Shown here: piece after piece, positions 55,089 to 63,864 of the stretch
Numbering within the stretch: the stretch's first letter is position 1
Layout of the letters: each line of letters opens with the position of its first letter
The notes under the pieces: generated by a model
Told to the model about the DNA's origin: nothing
What the model saw: only the letters and a program-made list of their open reading frames with translations
Databases searched by the model: none
Source of the DNA: Zeaxanthinibacter enoshimensis
Lineage (GTDB): Bacteria; Bacteroidota; Bacteroidia; Flavobacteriales; Flavobacteriaceae
Direction of reading: 5' to 3'
Length of the DNA stretch: 64,000 nt
NCBI RefSeq assembly: GCF_004362865.1
Contig: NZ_SNYI01000002.1
Coordinates: 1,082,099-1,146,098 of the forward strand
Position numbers and translations under genes: made by a program

Positions 55089-55116
55089 GCGAGACCACTG
55101 GTCTCGCTTTTTTTTT
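55089..55116 (+). terminator. Terminator after secreted gene 1
   Basis: GCGAGACC-ACT-GGTCTCGC followed by nine T. Confidence 0.95.
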
Positions 55117-55164
55117 GATGATCTCTAACTTCTTGTTTAACAATTATTTAATAATATCAATCAT

Positions 55165-55180
55165 TTAACACTAATGTTAA
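55165..55180. promoter_or_regulatory. Palindrome TTAACA-N4-TGTTAA
   Basis: Perfect 6-4-6 inverted repeat in the AT-rich region upstream of the second Crp/Fnr gene. The N4 spacing resembles sites of FNR-type dimers. The 322-base gap 55067-55388 holds no gene. Confidence 0.45.
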
Positions 55181-55195
55181 ATTTATCACTAATTA

Positions 55196-55216
55196 AATGT
55201 TAAATTATGTAACATT
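55196..55216. promoter_or_regulatory. Palindrome AATGTTA-N7-TAACATT containing the 13-mer motif, copy 2
   Basis: Perfect 7-7-7 inverted repeat; its first part includes TGTTAAATTATGT (55198-55210), identical to 54322-54334. It is 173 bases upstream of the second Crp/Fnr start. Confidence 0.5.
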
Positions 55217-55388
55217 ATTCAAGGTATCCAGTCTATTCTTTTGAAAGGAGCCGGATAATATCTATCTTAAAAAGAGATGAAGATGAATGAGCTCCTTCAT
55301 CCAGACCCAAAGCTTATCGATTGTGATAGAATGATTATGGCACGCTTTACGTAATATTCTAAAGTGCCCCGTTAAATCATTCAGAATC

Positions 55389-56093
55389 ATGAATATAGGC
55401 CTAGAAAAATACAGGTATTATACAGAGCTCATGAGGGAAAATGATTTATTCAGTGATATATCACACGACGCCTTAGACCAACTCCTGGAAATTGCTTCGG
55501 CACAGTACTGGCCCAAGAAAACCTGCATCCTCGATCCCACACACACACTTTACACTTTCTATATAATTCTTTCCGGAAAGGTGAAGGGCTATGTGTTTGA
55601 TGACAAACACGACCGCCCGCTCACTTTATTCCTGCTGACCCAGAACGACGTTTTTGATGTTTTTACCCTGATCAATGGTAAGGTTCACGACATCAGGTAC
55701 GAGACCCTGTGCGACACCGAGGTACTGAGGATTCCTATGTACAAACTTAAAGAGTGGATACAGGATAACCAGGATGTCTATAAAGCGCTTTTGAAATATA
55801 CTACGGATAAAATGATGCGGATGGAAAATTACATCTCTAACCTCATTATGGAAGATACCTCTATCCGCTTAGCACGGCTACTCTATAACCATGTGGATCC
55901 CGCTTCTAACCAGGTAGAGATCCTTAACGGGCTGACCCATGACGAACTTGGCGCCCTGATCGGCACTACCAGGACAATGGTGGGGAGACACATCCAGTCC
56001 TTCAAGGAGGAAGGCATCCTGAAAACAGAACGCCGCGAAATAGAGATCACCAACCTGGAACTACTGCAACAGAAGATCTCCCTGAACCCCTGA
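55389..56093 (+). CDS. Crp/Fnr-family transcriptional regulator (module copy 2)
   Basis: A 234-residue paralogue of the regulator at 53581, aligning without gaps over the first 210 residues at about 60% identity. The most conserved parts are residues 41-70 (WPKKTCILDP to GYVF), 131-150 and the recognition helix IGTTRTMVGRH (Arg195, Thr196, Arg200). The effector is unknown: no cAMP-binding arginine motif and no Fe-S cysteine cluster. Followed by its own secreted PepSY-like gene after 286 bases. Confidence 0.9.
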   Translation: MNIGLEKYRYYTELMRENDLFSDISHDALDQLLEIASAQYWPKKTCILDPTHTLYTFYIILSGKVKGYVFDDKHDRPLTLFLLTQNDVFDVFTLINGKVHDIRYETLCDTEVLRIPMYKLKEWIQDNQDVYKALLKYTTDKMMRMENYISNLIMEDTSIRLARLLYNHVDPASNQVEILNGLTHDELGALIGTTRTMVGRHIQSFKEEGILKTERREIEITNLELLQQKISLNP

Positions 56094-56164
56094 CCCTACC
56101 CCGGAATTTCACCATTATTACAAATTGTTTTCTCCATTTTTAGGACATACCCTATATAACCCAT

Positions 56165-56177
56165 TGTTAAACTATGT
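56165..56177. promoter_or_regulatory. 13-bp motif TGTTAAACTATGT, copy 3
   Basis: One base different from the copies at 54322 and 55198; 215 bases upstream of secreted gene 2, close to the position of copy 1 relative to secreted gene 1. Confidence 0.45.
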
Positions 56178-56199
56178 TAAGATGAGTCAGAATCTCTGG

Positions 56200-56221
56200 A
56201 AATGCGACCCAGGTCACATTT
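56200..56221. promoter_or_regulatory. Near-perfect CRP-like 22-bp palindrome
   Basis: AAATGCGACC-CA-GGTCACATTT: reverse-complement arms differ at one base. It retains TGNGA-N6-TCACA and resembles the E. coli CRP consensus (AAATGTGATCTAGATCACATTT) at 18 of 22 positions. It lies between the second Crp/Fnr gene and secreted gene 2. Confidence 0.55.
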
Positions 56222-56379
56222 ATTGCCGGGATTGTATTCTAATTTCAAGGTAAGATCAGAGCCATTAGCAAACAAACTGTTCTCTCCCTCCCTAATGCTA
56301 ATAAGATGAACTCCCGGTTAAACCGGGGTCATATCGTGTAGTGCCCTTTTAGAATTATTAATCTCAAAACCATATCATC

Positions 56380-56916
56380 ATGAAAAATGTAATGTTAGGT
56401 CTTTGCCTTTTAGGTCTGACCAGCCTGGCGTTCGCGCAAACCACACCTCAGAATGGTAATGACAGCGATGTAGAAGAAGTGCAATTAACAGGGGTAACCA
56501 TTTCCCCGCTTAATCTTTCTTACCTCAATAAGGTACAGGATCCTCATACTCCTGAAGAAGTCGTACAGTTAGAGAATACTGCGGCCCGGTATGATATTAA
56601 GCGATCCGACGTCTTTGACGGGAGTTTTGAAGCTTATGAAGTAATTTTTGAACAAACGGATGGTGGTATTGTAGCCACTTATGACCGGGAAGGCAAAATT
56701 ACCAGCTCTTTGGAGCGTTTTAAAAATGTAGCTCTCCCCGTACACATCCGGGAAATGGTCTACCTGAAACATCCAGGATGGACGATCACGAAAGATGCCT
56801 ATATCGTTTCTTATTATGAAGATCTTGAAGAAGTTCAGAAGATTTACAAACTGCAACTTAAGAAAGGTAAGCAGAAGAAGACTCTGAAGTGTGATTCTGA
56901 GGGCAACATGTTATGA
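56380..56916 (+). CDS. Secreted PepSY-like protein (module copy 2)
   Basis: A 178-residue exported protein, signal peptide MKNVMLGLCLLGLTSLAFAQ, paralogous to the product at 54530. The best conserved segments are SFEAYEVIFEQTDGG, GKITSSLERFKNVALP, PGWTITKDAYIVSYYED and the terminal CDSEGNML. The PepSY-like pattern (HIREMVYLKHPGW then a strand and a D-x-x-G end) is clearer than in copy 1. The Crp-like site at 56200 and the 13-mer at 56165 lie upstream. A terminator follows. Confidence 0.85.
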   Translation: MKNVMLGLCLLGLTSLAFAQTTPQNGNDSDVEEVQLTGVTISPLNLSYLNKVQDPHTPEEVVQLENTAARYDIKRSDVFDGSFEAYEVIFEQTDGGIVATYDREGKITSSLERFKNVALPVHIREMVYLKHPGWTITKDAYIVSYYEDLEEVQKIYKLQLKKGKQKKTLKCDSEGNML

Positions 56917-56959
56917 AAATAGCATGTATGGAATGTGAAAAACTCCATCAGACACATGT

Positions 56960-56992
56960 AAAGCGGGGAATACTTTCCCCGCTTTATTTTTG
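56960..56992 (+). terminator. Terminator after secreted gene 2
   Basis: AAAGCGGGGAA-TAC-TTTCCCCGCTTT followed by ATTTTT. Confidence 0.9.
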
Positions 56993-57127
56993 CCTCAATT
57001 CACCTTTTTAGCTGGCCATAATCTTCCTACCACACTACATCAAAACAGCTTTTTACAACATATTTTTGTCCATACTAAGCAGAGGCCCCATCTTTCCACC
57101 CAGCAAGGAACCCCCAAATCCCTGATC

Positions 57128-57790
57128 ATGAAATATTTCCTATTACTATTATCAAGCCTGTTTGCCATAGCGAACCTCCAGGCTCAATGTACAGATGTAT
57201 ACGCATCGGCCACCTATGGCCTCTCTCACAGCAAACGAGCCCTGAAAGCAGATAATGCCGACCACCAGGTCTACTATGCCGAGCGGGCATTAAAAGCCTT
57301 GAAGAAGACCCGGGAACTGAATTCGGCTTGCGGCTGTACCCAGGCCGAAGACCCTGTCTATAACGGGATAGAGAGCTTACTTAAAGCGGCCGAGCCTAAA
57401 GATTGGGACATGGGCAGGCATTATACACAAAAAGCCATCGCCGACATAGAGATTTTACTGACCGCCCTTGATATCTGCAGCAGTGAAAATACGGGAACTC
57501 CGGAACAAAAACCTGTAACCCAGAAAAGTAAAGAAGAACTGGATCAGCAACTGGCCATCCGTGACCAGGCCGAAAAGAGCCTGGATTCCATGCAGCGGTC
57601 TATTGAAGATATTTCCGGTTTACTAGGTTGTGAAAGCGCCCTGGAGGTATTCCAGAAAAGGACCTCCCGGAGCCTGGAGGAGCTCGAGTCCGAATCTGTT
57701 GAGGAAACACTGAACTTCTATAAGAATTTACTTCAGCGCTTACAAAAAGAATCTGCTTCGTCACTCAGTAGGTGCACACCCAGCCCGTGA
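57128..57790 (+). CDS. Secreted helical protein of unknown function
   Basis: A 220-residue product with signal peptide MKYFLLLLSSLFAIANLQAQ, then a helical domain with several cysteines (Cys in AQCTDVY, ACGCTQAED, DICSSEN, GCESALE, SRCTPSP), and a C-terminal coiled-coil-like part (KEELDQQLAIRDQAEKSLD). Start at 57128 chosen for the signal peptide; an ATG at 56990 would add 46 residues overlapping the terminator. Convergent with the next gene, only three bases between stops. No family recognised. Confidence 0.75.
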   Translation: MKYFLLLLSSLFAIANLQAQCTDVYASATYGLSHSKRALKADNADHQVYYAERALKALKKTRELNSACGCTQAEDPVYNGIESLLKAAEPKDWDMGRHYTQKAIADIEILLTALDICSSENTGTPEQKPVTQKSKEELDQQLAIRDQAEKSLDSMQRSIEDISGLLGCESALEVFQKRTSRSLEELESESVEETLNFYKNLLQRLQKESASSLSRCTPSP

Positions 57791-57793
57791 TCT

Positions 57794-58735
57794 TTATTCC
57801 TTTTTCGGTGATGGAGATGCCTTGAAATAGGTTAGTTTCCTGCTGGTGTAGGTGTTGGCCGGAGTTATAATCTCCCGGATCCAGTTATGATAGCTGCTGC
57901 CATCCAGCTGGTAGATATAGGAAACTTTCTTTTCGGATTTGCCCTGCTGGGTGATCACCGCAGATAATAAACCCTGATCCCCATACTGATACCTGGTTTT
58001 TTTAACAGGCACCAGGGTACTGTCTGATTTCCTGAAACCGAATTGATTTTCTACCAGTTTCTGACCCTTCAGGTTATAGATGTTTTCTGTGGCCTGCCGT
58101 GGAATGCTGTCCTGGTACTCTTTGGTGTACACCACTTTTACGGTATCGCCTTGTACCGAAGGGCGCTTATAGGTCCTGGTGGTTTTCTGAAGATTATCAT
58201 TCAGCGTATAGATCACCGTCTGCCCTCCCCCGTTTTGTTCGTAGGTCAGTATGGTTTCATCAACCCCATCCTGGTCGGCACTGATGATCCTGGTCAGTCG
58301 CTGTTTCAGATCATAATGGTATTCATTCTGCTCCCTGAACTCCTTGTCATAGGAAAATATCTTTTCCGTGATCCGGATACCCCTGGTCGTATCACGACTG
58401 AAAAAACGGGCTATGGAAGTCTGCTCGTCAAATATTTCGTCCCGGTATACCTCGTCCCGTTGTTCTACCAGCAGGGTATCCTTCAATTTATAGTAGGTCA
58501 CGTCGTAATCGGTATCACTGTAACGGGTAACCGCTTTAACCAACCTGCCCTTCCTGTCAAATGTATATTCTTCACGCCCGTAATCAGTGGTCACGATGCA
58601 CTGCTGAACTGGGCCACGAAGATCAAAGTCGGCCAGCGTCAGTACTTCCGGCGCCTGGGCACTGGCAGCAGCAAGCCCGGTGAAGAGGCTTATGAAGGCA
58701 AGTATGATAAAAAGTGGATGGTTTGGTTTTAACAT
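57794..58735 (-). CDS. Secreted protein with YD/RHS-like beta-strand repeats
   Basis: A 313-residue exported protein (signal MLKPNHPLFIILAFISLFTGLAAASA) whose body consists of short tyrosine-rich strands of the YxYDxxGRL type: REEYTFDRKGRLVKAV, KIFSYDKEFREQNEYHYD, TRYQYGDQGLLSAV. This resembles RHS/YD repeats but the repeats are few, and no toxin domain or RHS core motif is seen. Function unknown. It is divergent from nothing and lies downstream of dnaK's terminator. Confidence 0.7.
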   Translation of the reverse strand: MLKPNHPLFIILAFISLFTGLAAASAQAPEVLTLADFDLRGPVQQCIVTTDYGREEYTFDRKGRLVKAVTRYSDTDYDVTYYKLKDTLLVEQRDEVYRDEIFDEQTSIARFFSRDTTRGIRITEKIFSYDKEFREQNEYHYDLKQRLTRIISADQDGVDETILTYEQNGGGQTVIYTLNDNLQKTTRTYKRPSVQGDTVKVVYTKEYQDSIPRQATENIYNLKGQKLVENQFGFRKSDSTLVPVKKTRYQYGDQGLLSAVITQQGKSEKKVSYIYQLDGSSYHNWIREIITPANTYTSRKLTYFKASPSPKKE

Positions 58736-58790
58736 AGTGCAAAATTACTGCATAATAATACTTAGAAACAACAATTTACATGCCGAAATA

Positions 58791-58819
58791 AAAAAAGGGC
58801 GGATTAAATCCGCCCTTTC
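58791..58819. terminator. Terminator downstream of dnaK
   Basis: AAAGGGCGGATT-TAA-TCCGCCCTTT stem on the minus strand, with flanking A/T tracts allowing bidirectional use. Confidence 0.85.
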
Positions 58820-58842
58820 TTATTACTGATATTTGATCAAAG

Positions 58843-60753
58843 TTATTTCACTTCTTCAAAATCTACGTCTTCAACGTTATCACCTTCCTTAGAAGATCCT
58901 TCTGCACTGGCTTGCTCACCGCCTGCAGCAGCTCCGCCCTGCTGGGCTTCGGCCTGGGCCTTATACATCTCTTCAGATGCTACTTTCCAGGCTTCGTTGA
59001 TCTTTTCAAGTGCAGGAGTGATCACCGCTACATCCTTACTTTCATAAGCCTTCTTCAATTCTTCCAGGGCGCTTTCTATTGGCTTCTTCTTGTCATCAGA
59101 CAACTTATCACCAAATTCGCTGAGCTGTTTTTCCGTCTGGAAGATCATGCTGTCCGCTTCATTCAGCTTATCAGCAGTTTCCTTGGCTTTCTTATCTGCT
59201 TCGGCATTTGCTTCAGCTTCAGATTTCATTCTCTGGATCTCTTCTTCTGTCAGACCTGATGAGGCCTCGATCCTGATATCCTGAGATTTTCCTGTCGCTT
59301 TATCTGTAGCAGATACTTTGATAATACCGTTAGCATCAATATCAAAGGTTACCTCGATCTGAGGTGTTCCTCTTGGTGCTGGCGGGATACCATCCAGGTG
59401 GAACCTTCCGATGGTCTTATTATCGTTTGCCATTGGACGCTCTCCCTGTAACACGTGGATCTCAACAGAAGGCTGGTTATCAGCTGCCGTTGAAAAGACC
59501 TGTGATTTCTTAGTTGGGATGGTCGTATTAGCTTCGATCAGCTTCGTCATTACACCACCCATGGTCTCGATACCAAGTGAAAGCGGGGTAACATCTAACA
59601 GTAATACGTCTTTTACATCACCGGTAAGTACACCACCCTGGATCGCAGCCCCGATAGCTACTACCTCATCCGGGTTGACTCCTTTAGATGGTTTCTTTCC
59701 GAAAAACTTCTCAACTGCTTCCTGTACTGCAGGGATCCTTGTTGATCCACCTACCAGGATGATCTCATCGATGTCGCTTTTTGAGAGTCCGGCAGACTTA
59801 AGTGCTGCCTCACATGGTGCAATAGTTCGTTTTACCAGGTCACTGATCAGCTGCTCGAACTTAGAGCGGGACAAGGTCCTTACCAAGTGCTTAGGTCCAG
59901 ATGCGGTAGCCGTTACATAAGGCAGGTTGATCTCTGTCTGGTTTGAAGAAGAAAGTTCGATCTTCGCCTTTTCAGCAGCTTCCCTGAGACGTTGCAATGC
60001 CATGGCATCCTTACGCAGGTCTATATCCTCTTCTTTTTTGAATTCTTCAGCCAACCAGTCGATGATCTTCTGATCCACATCATCCCCTCCAAGGTGGGTA
60101 TCCCCATCTGTAGAAAGCACTTCAAAAACGCCATCCCCGAGTTCCAGGATAGAAACATCATGTGTTCCTCCACCGAAATCGAATACTACGATCTTCTGGT
60201 CTTTATCTTTTTTATCCAGTCCGTATGCCAAAGATGCGGCTGTCGGCTCGTTGATGATACGCTCCACTTTCAGACCCGCGATCTCACCGGCCTCTTTTGT
60301 AGCCTGGCGCTGCGCATCGTTAAAGTAGGCCGGTACTGTAATCACAGCCTGGCTCACGCTCTGCCCCAGGTAATCCTCCGCAGTCTTCTTCATCTTCTGA
60401 AGAATCATGGCCGAAAGTTCCTGTGGCGTATAAAGCCTGCCGTCGATATCAACACGAGGGGTGTTGTTATCTCCTTTAACAACCTTATAAGGTACGCGTT
60501 CTACTTCGTCCTTCACTTCGGAAAACTTGTTTCCCATGAAGCGCTTGATAGAATAAATTGTTTTATTGGGATTGGTCACCGCCTGTCTCTTAGCCGGGTC
60601 ACCGACCTTAATCTCGCCGCCTTCAACAAAAGCGATCACAGACGGAGTAGTTCTTTTCCCTTCTGCGTTGGGGATTACAACCGGTTCGTTCCCTTCCATA
60701 ACAGAAACGCACGAGTTGGTAGTACCCAAGTCAATTCCGATAATTTTGCTCAT
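58843..60753 (-). CDS. dnaK: Molecular chaperone DnaK (Hsp70)
   Basis: ATP-dependent chaperone. The 636-residue protein has the N-terminal [21 protein letters not shown], the ATPase motifs [13 protein letters not shown] and [11 protein letters not shown], the [14 protein letters not shown] linker region, the substrate-binding domain and an acidic, Gln/Gly-rich C-terminal tail ending EDVDFEEVK. Length and ends are normal. dnaJ and grpE are not adjacent, which is common in Bacteroidota. Confidence 0.97.
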   Translation of the reverse strand: MSKIIGIDLGTTNSCVSVMEGNEPVVIPNAEGKRTTPSVIAFVEGGEIKVGDPAKRQAVTNPNKTIYSIKRFMGNKFSEVKDEVERVPYKVVKGDNNTPRVDIDGRLYTPQELSAMILQKMKKTAEDYLGQSVSQAVITVPAYFNDAQRQATKEAGEIAGLKVERIINEPTAASLAYGLDKKDKDQKIVVFDFGGGTHDVSILELGDGVFEVLSTDGDTHLGGDDVDQKIIDWLAEEFKKEEDIDLRKDAMALQRLREAAEKAKIELSSSNQTEINLPYVTATASGPKHLVRTLSRSKFEQLISDLVKRTIAPCEAALKSAGLSKSDIDEIILVGGSTRIPAVQEAVEKFFGKKPSKGVNPDEVVAIGAAIQGGVLTGDVKDVLLLDVTPLSLGIETMGGVMTKLIEANTTIPTKKSQVFSTAADNQPSVEIHVLQGERPMANDNKTIGRFHLDGIPPAPRGTPQIEVTFDIDANGIIKVSATDKATGKSQDIRIEASSGLTEEEIQRMKSEAEANAEADKKAKETADKLNEADSMIFQTEKQLSEFGDKLSDDKKKPIESALEELKKAYESKDVAVITPALEKINEAWKVASEEMYKAQAEAQQGGAAAGGEQASAEGSSKEGDNVEDVDFEEVK

Positions 60754-60831
60754 TATATCTTACTTTAAATTAGTGTATCCAAAATTTATGATCGCTTACT
60801 GAATGTCAAACAACATGCCAACCGGTCAAAC

Positions 60832-60846
60832 ATGACAGGATGTCAT
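60832..60846. promoter_or_regulatory. 15-bp palindrome ATGACA-GGA-TGTCAT
   Basis: Perfect 6-3-6 inverted repeat in the divergent dnaK-sdaA gap, 79 bases from the dnaK start and 181 from the sdaA start. A nearby TGTCAAAC/GGTCAAAC pair extends the similarity. No CIRCE element is present. Candidate operator. Confidence 0.35.
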
Positions 60847-61026
60847 TTTAAGTACTGCAAAGTACTCCTCTACCACCTTTCCCCGGACCTGCCTCCTGTT
60901 TGTGGATTGCCTTCGCGTGCTCGCGGTAAACTGTTTAAAGATTTGACCGAATTCTCTTGGATAATGCCACAGGAAAACACAGTTTTGTACTTACGAAAAC
61001 CTTTGAAACCTAAGGATCGCTGAATT

Positions 61027-62451
61027 ATGGAATGCATCAGTGTTTTTGACATGTTAAAGATCGGGATCGGGCCTTCCAGCTCGCATACCCTTGGACCATG
61101 GCGTGCCGCTGAAAGATGGTTGAAGGAACTCCAGGAGGACGAGCTCTTTGACAGGGTCAGCAGTGTCAGGGTACGCATTTACGGATCTCTTTCCCTTACC
61201 GGGAAGGGACATGCCACTGACCTGGCCATTATGATGGGATTAACAGGTGCAGATCCTGAATACGTGCCTATAGAAAATATCGCTCCAACCGTACAGGAAA
61301 TCCGCGACCGTAAAAAGATCATGCTGGATGGGAAAAGAGAAGTTCCGTTTGATCCTGCCACAGCCATCGAATTTAAAAGGGAATTTTTGCCGGTACATGC
61401 CAACGGGATGGAATTTGAAGCCATACTGGAAGATGGGACTTCGGAAATGGAACGATATTATTCTATCGGGGGTGGCTTTGTCGTTAAAGAAGAGCGGGTA
61501 AATGCCAAAAAGAAGATAGCAGTCTTCAGGACCTTCCCATTCCCGGTAGAGAAAGGGACAGAACTCCTGGAATACTGTAAACAGGAACAAAAGCCGATTT
61601 CGGACATAGTCCTGGAGAATGAACGCTCCCTGCGGGATGATGAGACCATAGACAAAGAGATAAAGCGCATCTGGGACACCATGTTAGAATGCATGTATAT
61701 CGGCTGTCATACGGAAGGAAACCTGCCGGGCGGACTCAATGTCAGGCGGCGTGCTTTTGACACCTACCAGAAACTGAAATCCGATGTTCCCTATGAAACT
61801 CCCCAGGAGTGGCTGGAAGGCATCCGGCATACAGAAGTAAAATTCAGACAGATCCTGAAATGGGTCAGTTGTTTTGCGCTGAGCGTTAACGAAGTTAATG
61901 CATCCCTTGGAAGAGTGGTGACTGCGCCAACCAACGGGAGTGCGGGTGTCATCCCGGCGGTACTCATGTACTACCTGGTGATCGAAAATCATAACGCGGG
62001 TTTTGAGCATATTAAACGATTCTTACTCGTGGCTGGGGAGATTGGAAGTATCTTTAAGAAAGGTGCAACCATTTCTGCAGCCATGGGAGGCTGCCAGGCA
62101 GAGATCGGGGTCTCGTCGGCTATGGCTGCAGGAGCCCTGACAGAATTGCTGGGCGGAACCCCTGAACAGGTGCTGATCGCTGCCGAAATTGCAATGGAGC
62201 ATCACCTCGGTCTGACCTGTGATCCCATTGGTGGACTTGTACAGGTGCCCTGCATAGAACGGAATTCCATGGGTGCCATTAAAGCGATCAATGCTGCAGA
62301 ACTGGCACTGGACGCCGACCCTAAGAATACCAAGGTGCCCCTGGACAAGGTCGTCAATACCATGTGGGAGACAGCAAAGGATATGAGCTCCAAATATAAG
62401 GAGACCTCCGAGGGCGGGCTGGCTGTTGGCGTTTTCCTGAGCGACTGCTGA
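61027..62451 (+). CDS. sdaA: L-serine ammonia-lyase (L-serine dehydratase)
   Basis: Iron-sulfur L-serine deaminase producing pyruvate and ammonia. The 474-residue single-chain form begins [26 protein letters not shown] and has the downstream [15 protein letters not shown] region. The cluster cysteines are visible in [22 protein letters not shown] and VQVPCIERN. Length is normal for one-chain enzymes. The promoter region faces dnaK. Confidence 0.95.
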   Translation: MECISVFDMLKIGIGPSSSHTLGPWRAAERWLKELQEDELFDRVSSVRVRIYGSLSLTGKGHATDLAIMMGLTGADPEYVPIENIAPTVQEIRDRKKIMLDGKREVPFDPATAIEFKREFLPVHANGMEFEAILEDGTSEMERYYSIGGGFVVKEERVNAKKKIAVFRTFPFPVEKGTELLEYCKQEQKPISDIVLENERSLRDDETIDKEIKRIWDTMLECMYIGCHTEGNLPGGLNVRRRAFDTYQKLKSDVPYETPQEWLEGIRHTEVKFRQILKWVSCFALSVNEVNASLGRVVTAPTNGSAGVIPAVLMYYLVIENHNAGFEHIKRFLLVAGEIGSIFKKGATISAAMGGCQAEIGVSSAMAAGALTELLGGTPEQVLIAAEIAMEHHLGLTCDPIGGLVQVPCIERNSMGAIKAINAAELALDADPKNTKVPLDKVVNTMWETAKDMSSKYKETSEGGLAVGVFLSDC

Positions 62452-62454
62452 TGC

Positions 62455-62910
62455 CTAAGGGCAATCCGTTTTCCGACGGGTATCGATCAGGTATAGTATC
62501 TTCCATCTTCCCTTTACCTTACCGAGCTGGAAAGCATTGACACCACAGTGCGAGAACTTCCCGTTCACATAGAATTCATAAGGTGTCCAGACCTGTGCCA
62601 TTGGACCGTCTACCTTGAGGTCGTAACTTTTTATACGTTCTTCGATCCGCAGGGTATCCGGAAGCTGCTTCATGCCAGCGAGGAAATTTCGACGGGTCTG
62701 CTCTGCCACTTCGAACTGTGCAGAATCCGATACTTTCATGGTCTGAAGCTTCATTCCTTCAGCCATCAGCGCCCCCATCCCGGAAGTATCCCGGGCGTGA
62801 AAAGCCTTAAAAAATTCTTTGATGGTGTTCCTGGGATCATCAGCAGCCGGTTGGCTGTAAACAGCACAACCGAGGAGGAAACAACTGAGGGTGAGAAGGA
62901 GAGTTCGCAT
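62455..62910 (-). CDS. NTF2-like exported protein (SnoaL/DUF4440 type)
   Basis: A 151-residue product with a leader that ends at LLGC (a possible lipobox) or SQ. The mature part has the NTF2-like pattern: FKAFHARDTSGMGALMAEGMKL, then the VWTPYEFYVNGKFSHCG and GKVKGRWKILYLIDT strands. The stop overlaps nothing but lies three bases from the sdaA stop, convergent. Function unknown. Confidence 0.78.
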   Translation of the reverse strand: MRTLLLTLSCFLLGCAVYSQPAADDPRNTIKEFFKAFHARDTSGMGALMAEGMKLQTMKVSDSAQFEVAEQTRRNFLAGMKQLPDTLRIEERIKSYDLKVDGPMAQVWTPYEFYVNGKFSHCGVNAFQLGKVKGRWKILYLIDTRRKTDCP

Positions 62911-63031
62911 AGGATCGATTTTGTTGCAGAAAGATAGGAATTAAGCCGGATATTATACTATGATGCCGGGAAGTACCGGGTAGGGGTTTACAATAAAACT
63001 CCTTACCTTTAAGGCCGCTAAAGAACAGCTT

Positions 63032-63850
63032 ATGTCAACCGCAAAATCTGAGTATAAACGTGTCACGGTGAAATCCCTGGTCGATATGAAGCAGAAGGGA
63101 GAGAAAATCTCTATGCTTACTTCCTACGATTACTCCATGGCAAAGATCGTGGATGCTGCCATGGTCGATGTGATCCTGGTCGGCGATTCGGCCAGTAATG
63201 TCATGGCCGGTCACGAGACCACCCTGCCGATCACCCTCGATCAAATGATCTACCATGCCACCTCTGTGATCAGGGCAGTAAACCGCGCGCTGGTGGTGGT
63301 CGATATTCCCTTTGGCAGTTACCAGAGTGACCCAAAGGAGGCATTGCGGTCGGCGATCAGGATCATGAAAGAAAGTGGCGCCCATGCGGTTAAACTGGAA
63401 GGCGGTTGTGAAATCAAAGAATCCGTAAAACGGATCCTCAATGCCGGGATACCCGTAATGGGACATCTTGGTCTCACTCCCCAGTCTATTTATAAATTCG
63501 GTACTTATTCAGTACGGGCAAAAGAAGAAGATGAGGCAGAAAAGCTGATCGAAGATGCCAAAATGCTGGAAAAACTGGGATGCTTTGCCATCGTTCTTGA
63601 AAAGATCCCTGCCGAGCTGACTAAAAGAGTGTCGGAGCAAATCTCTATTCCCACTATAGGCATCGGGGGCGGACCCCATGCAGACGGGCAGGTACTGGTC
63701 ATACACGATTTGCTGGGAATGACCCACGAGTTCAACCCCCGCTTCCTCCGCAGGTACATGAACCTGTACGAAGAAATGGGGAACGCGATCTCCAAATACG
63801 TTTCCGATGTCAAGAACCAGGACTTCCCGAATGAAGACGAACAATATTAG
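63032..63850 (+). CDS. panB: 3-Methyl-2-oxobutanoate hydroxymethyltransferase
   Basis: First step of pantothenate synthesis: transfer of a hydroxymethyl group from methylenetetrahydrofolate to ketoisovalerate, giving ketopantoate. The 272-residue TIM-barrel has [36 protein letters not shown] (metal-binding Asp region), [17 protein letters not shown] and [14 protein letters not shown]. Length is normal. The pseudouridine synthase gene starts 14 bases downstream. Confidence 0.96.
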   Translation: MSTAKSEYKRVTVKSLVDMKQKGEKISMLTSYDYSMAKIVDAAMVDVILVGDSASNVMAGHETTLPITLDQMIYHATSVIRAVNRALVVVDIPFGSYQSDPKEALRSAIRIMKESGAHAVKLEGGCEIKESVKRILNAGIPVMGHLGLTPQSIYKFGTYSVRAKEEDEAEKLIEDAKMLEKLGCFAIVLEKIPAELTKRVSEQISIPTIGIGGGPHADGQVLVIHDLLGMTHEFNPRFLRRYMNLYEEMGNAISKYVSDVKNQDFPNEDEQY

Positions 63851-63864
63851 TCTGCCTGTTCCCT

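Noticed and set aside
60754-61026. CIRCE/HrcA site for dnaK
   Set aside because: No TTAGCACTC-N9-GAGTGCTAA pair is present; only the ATGACA/TGTCAT palindrome was found.
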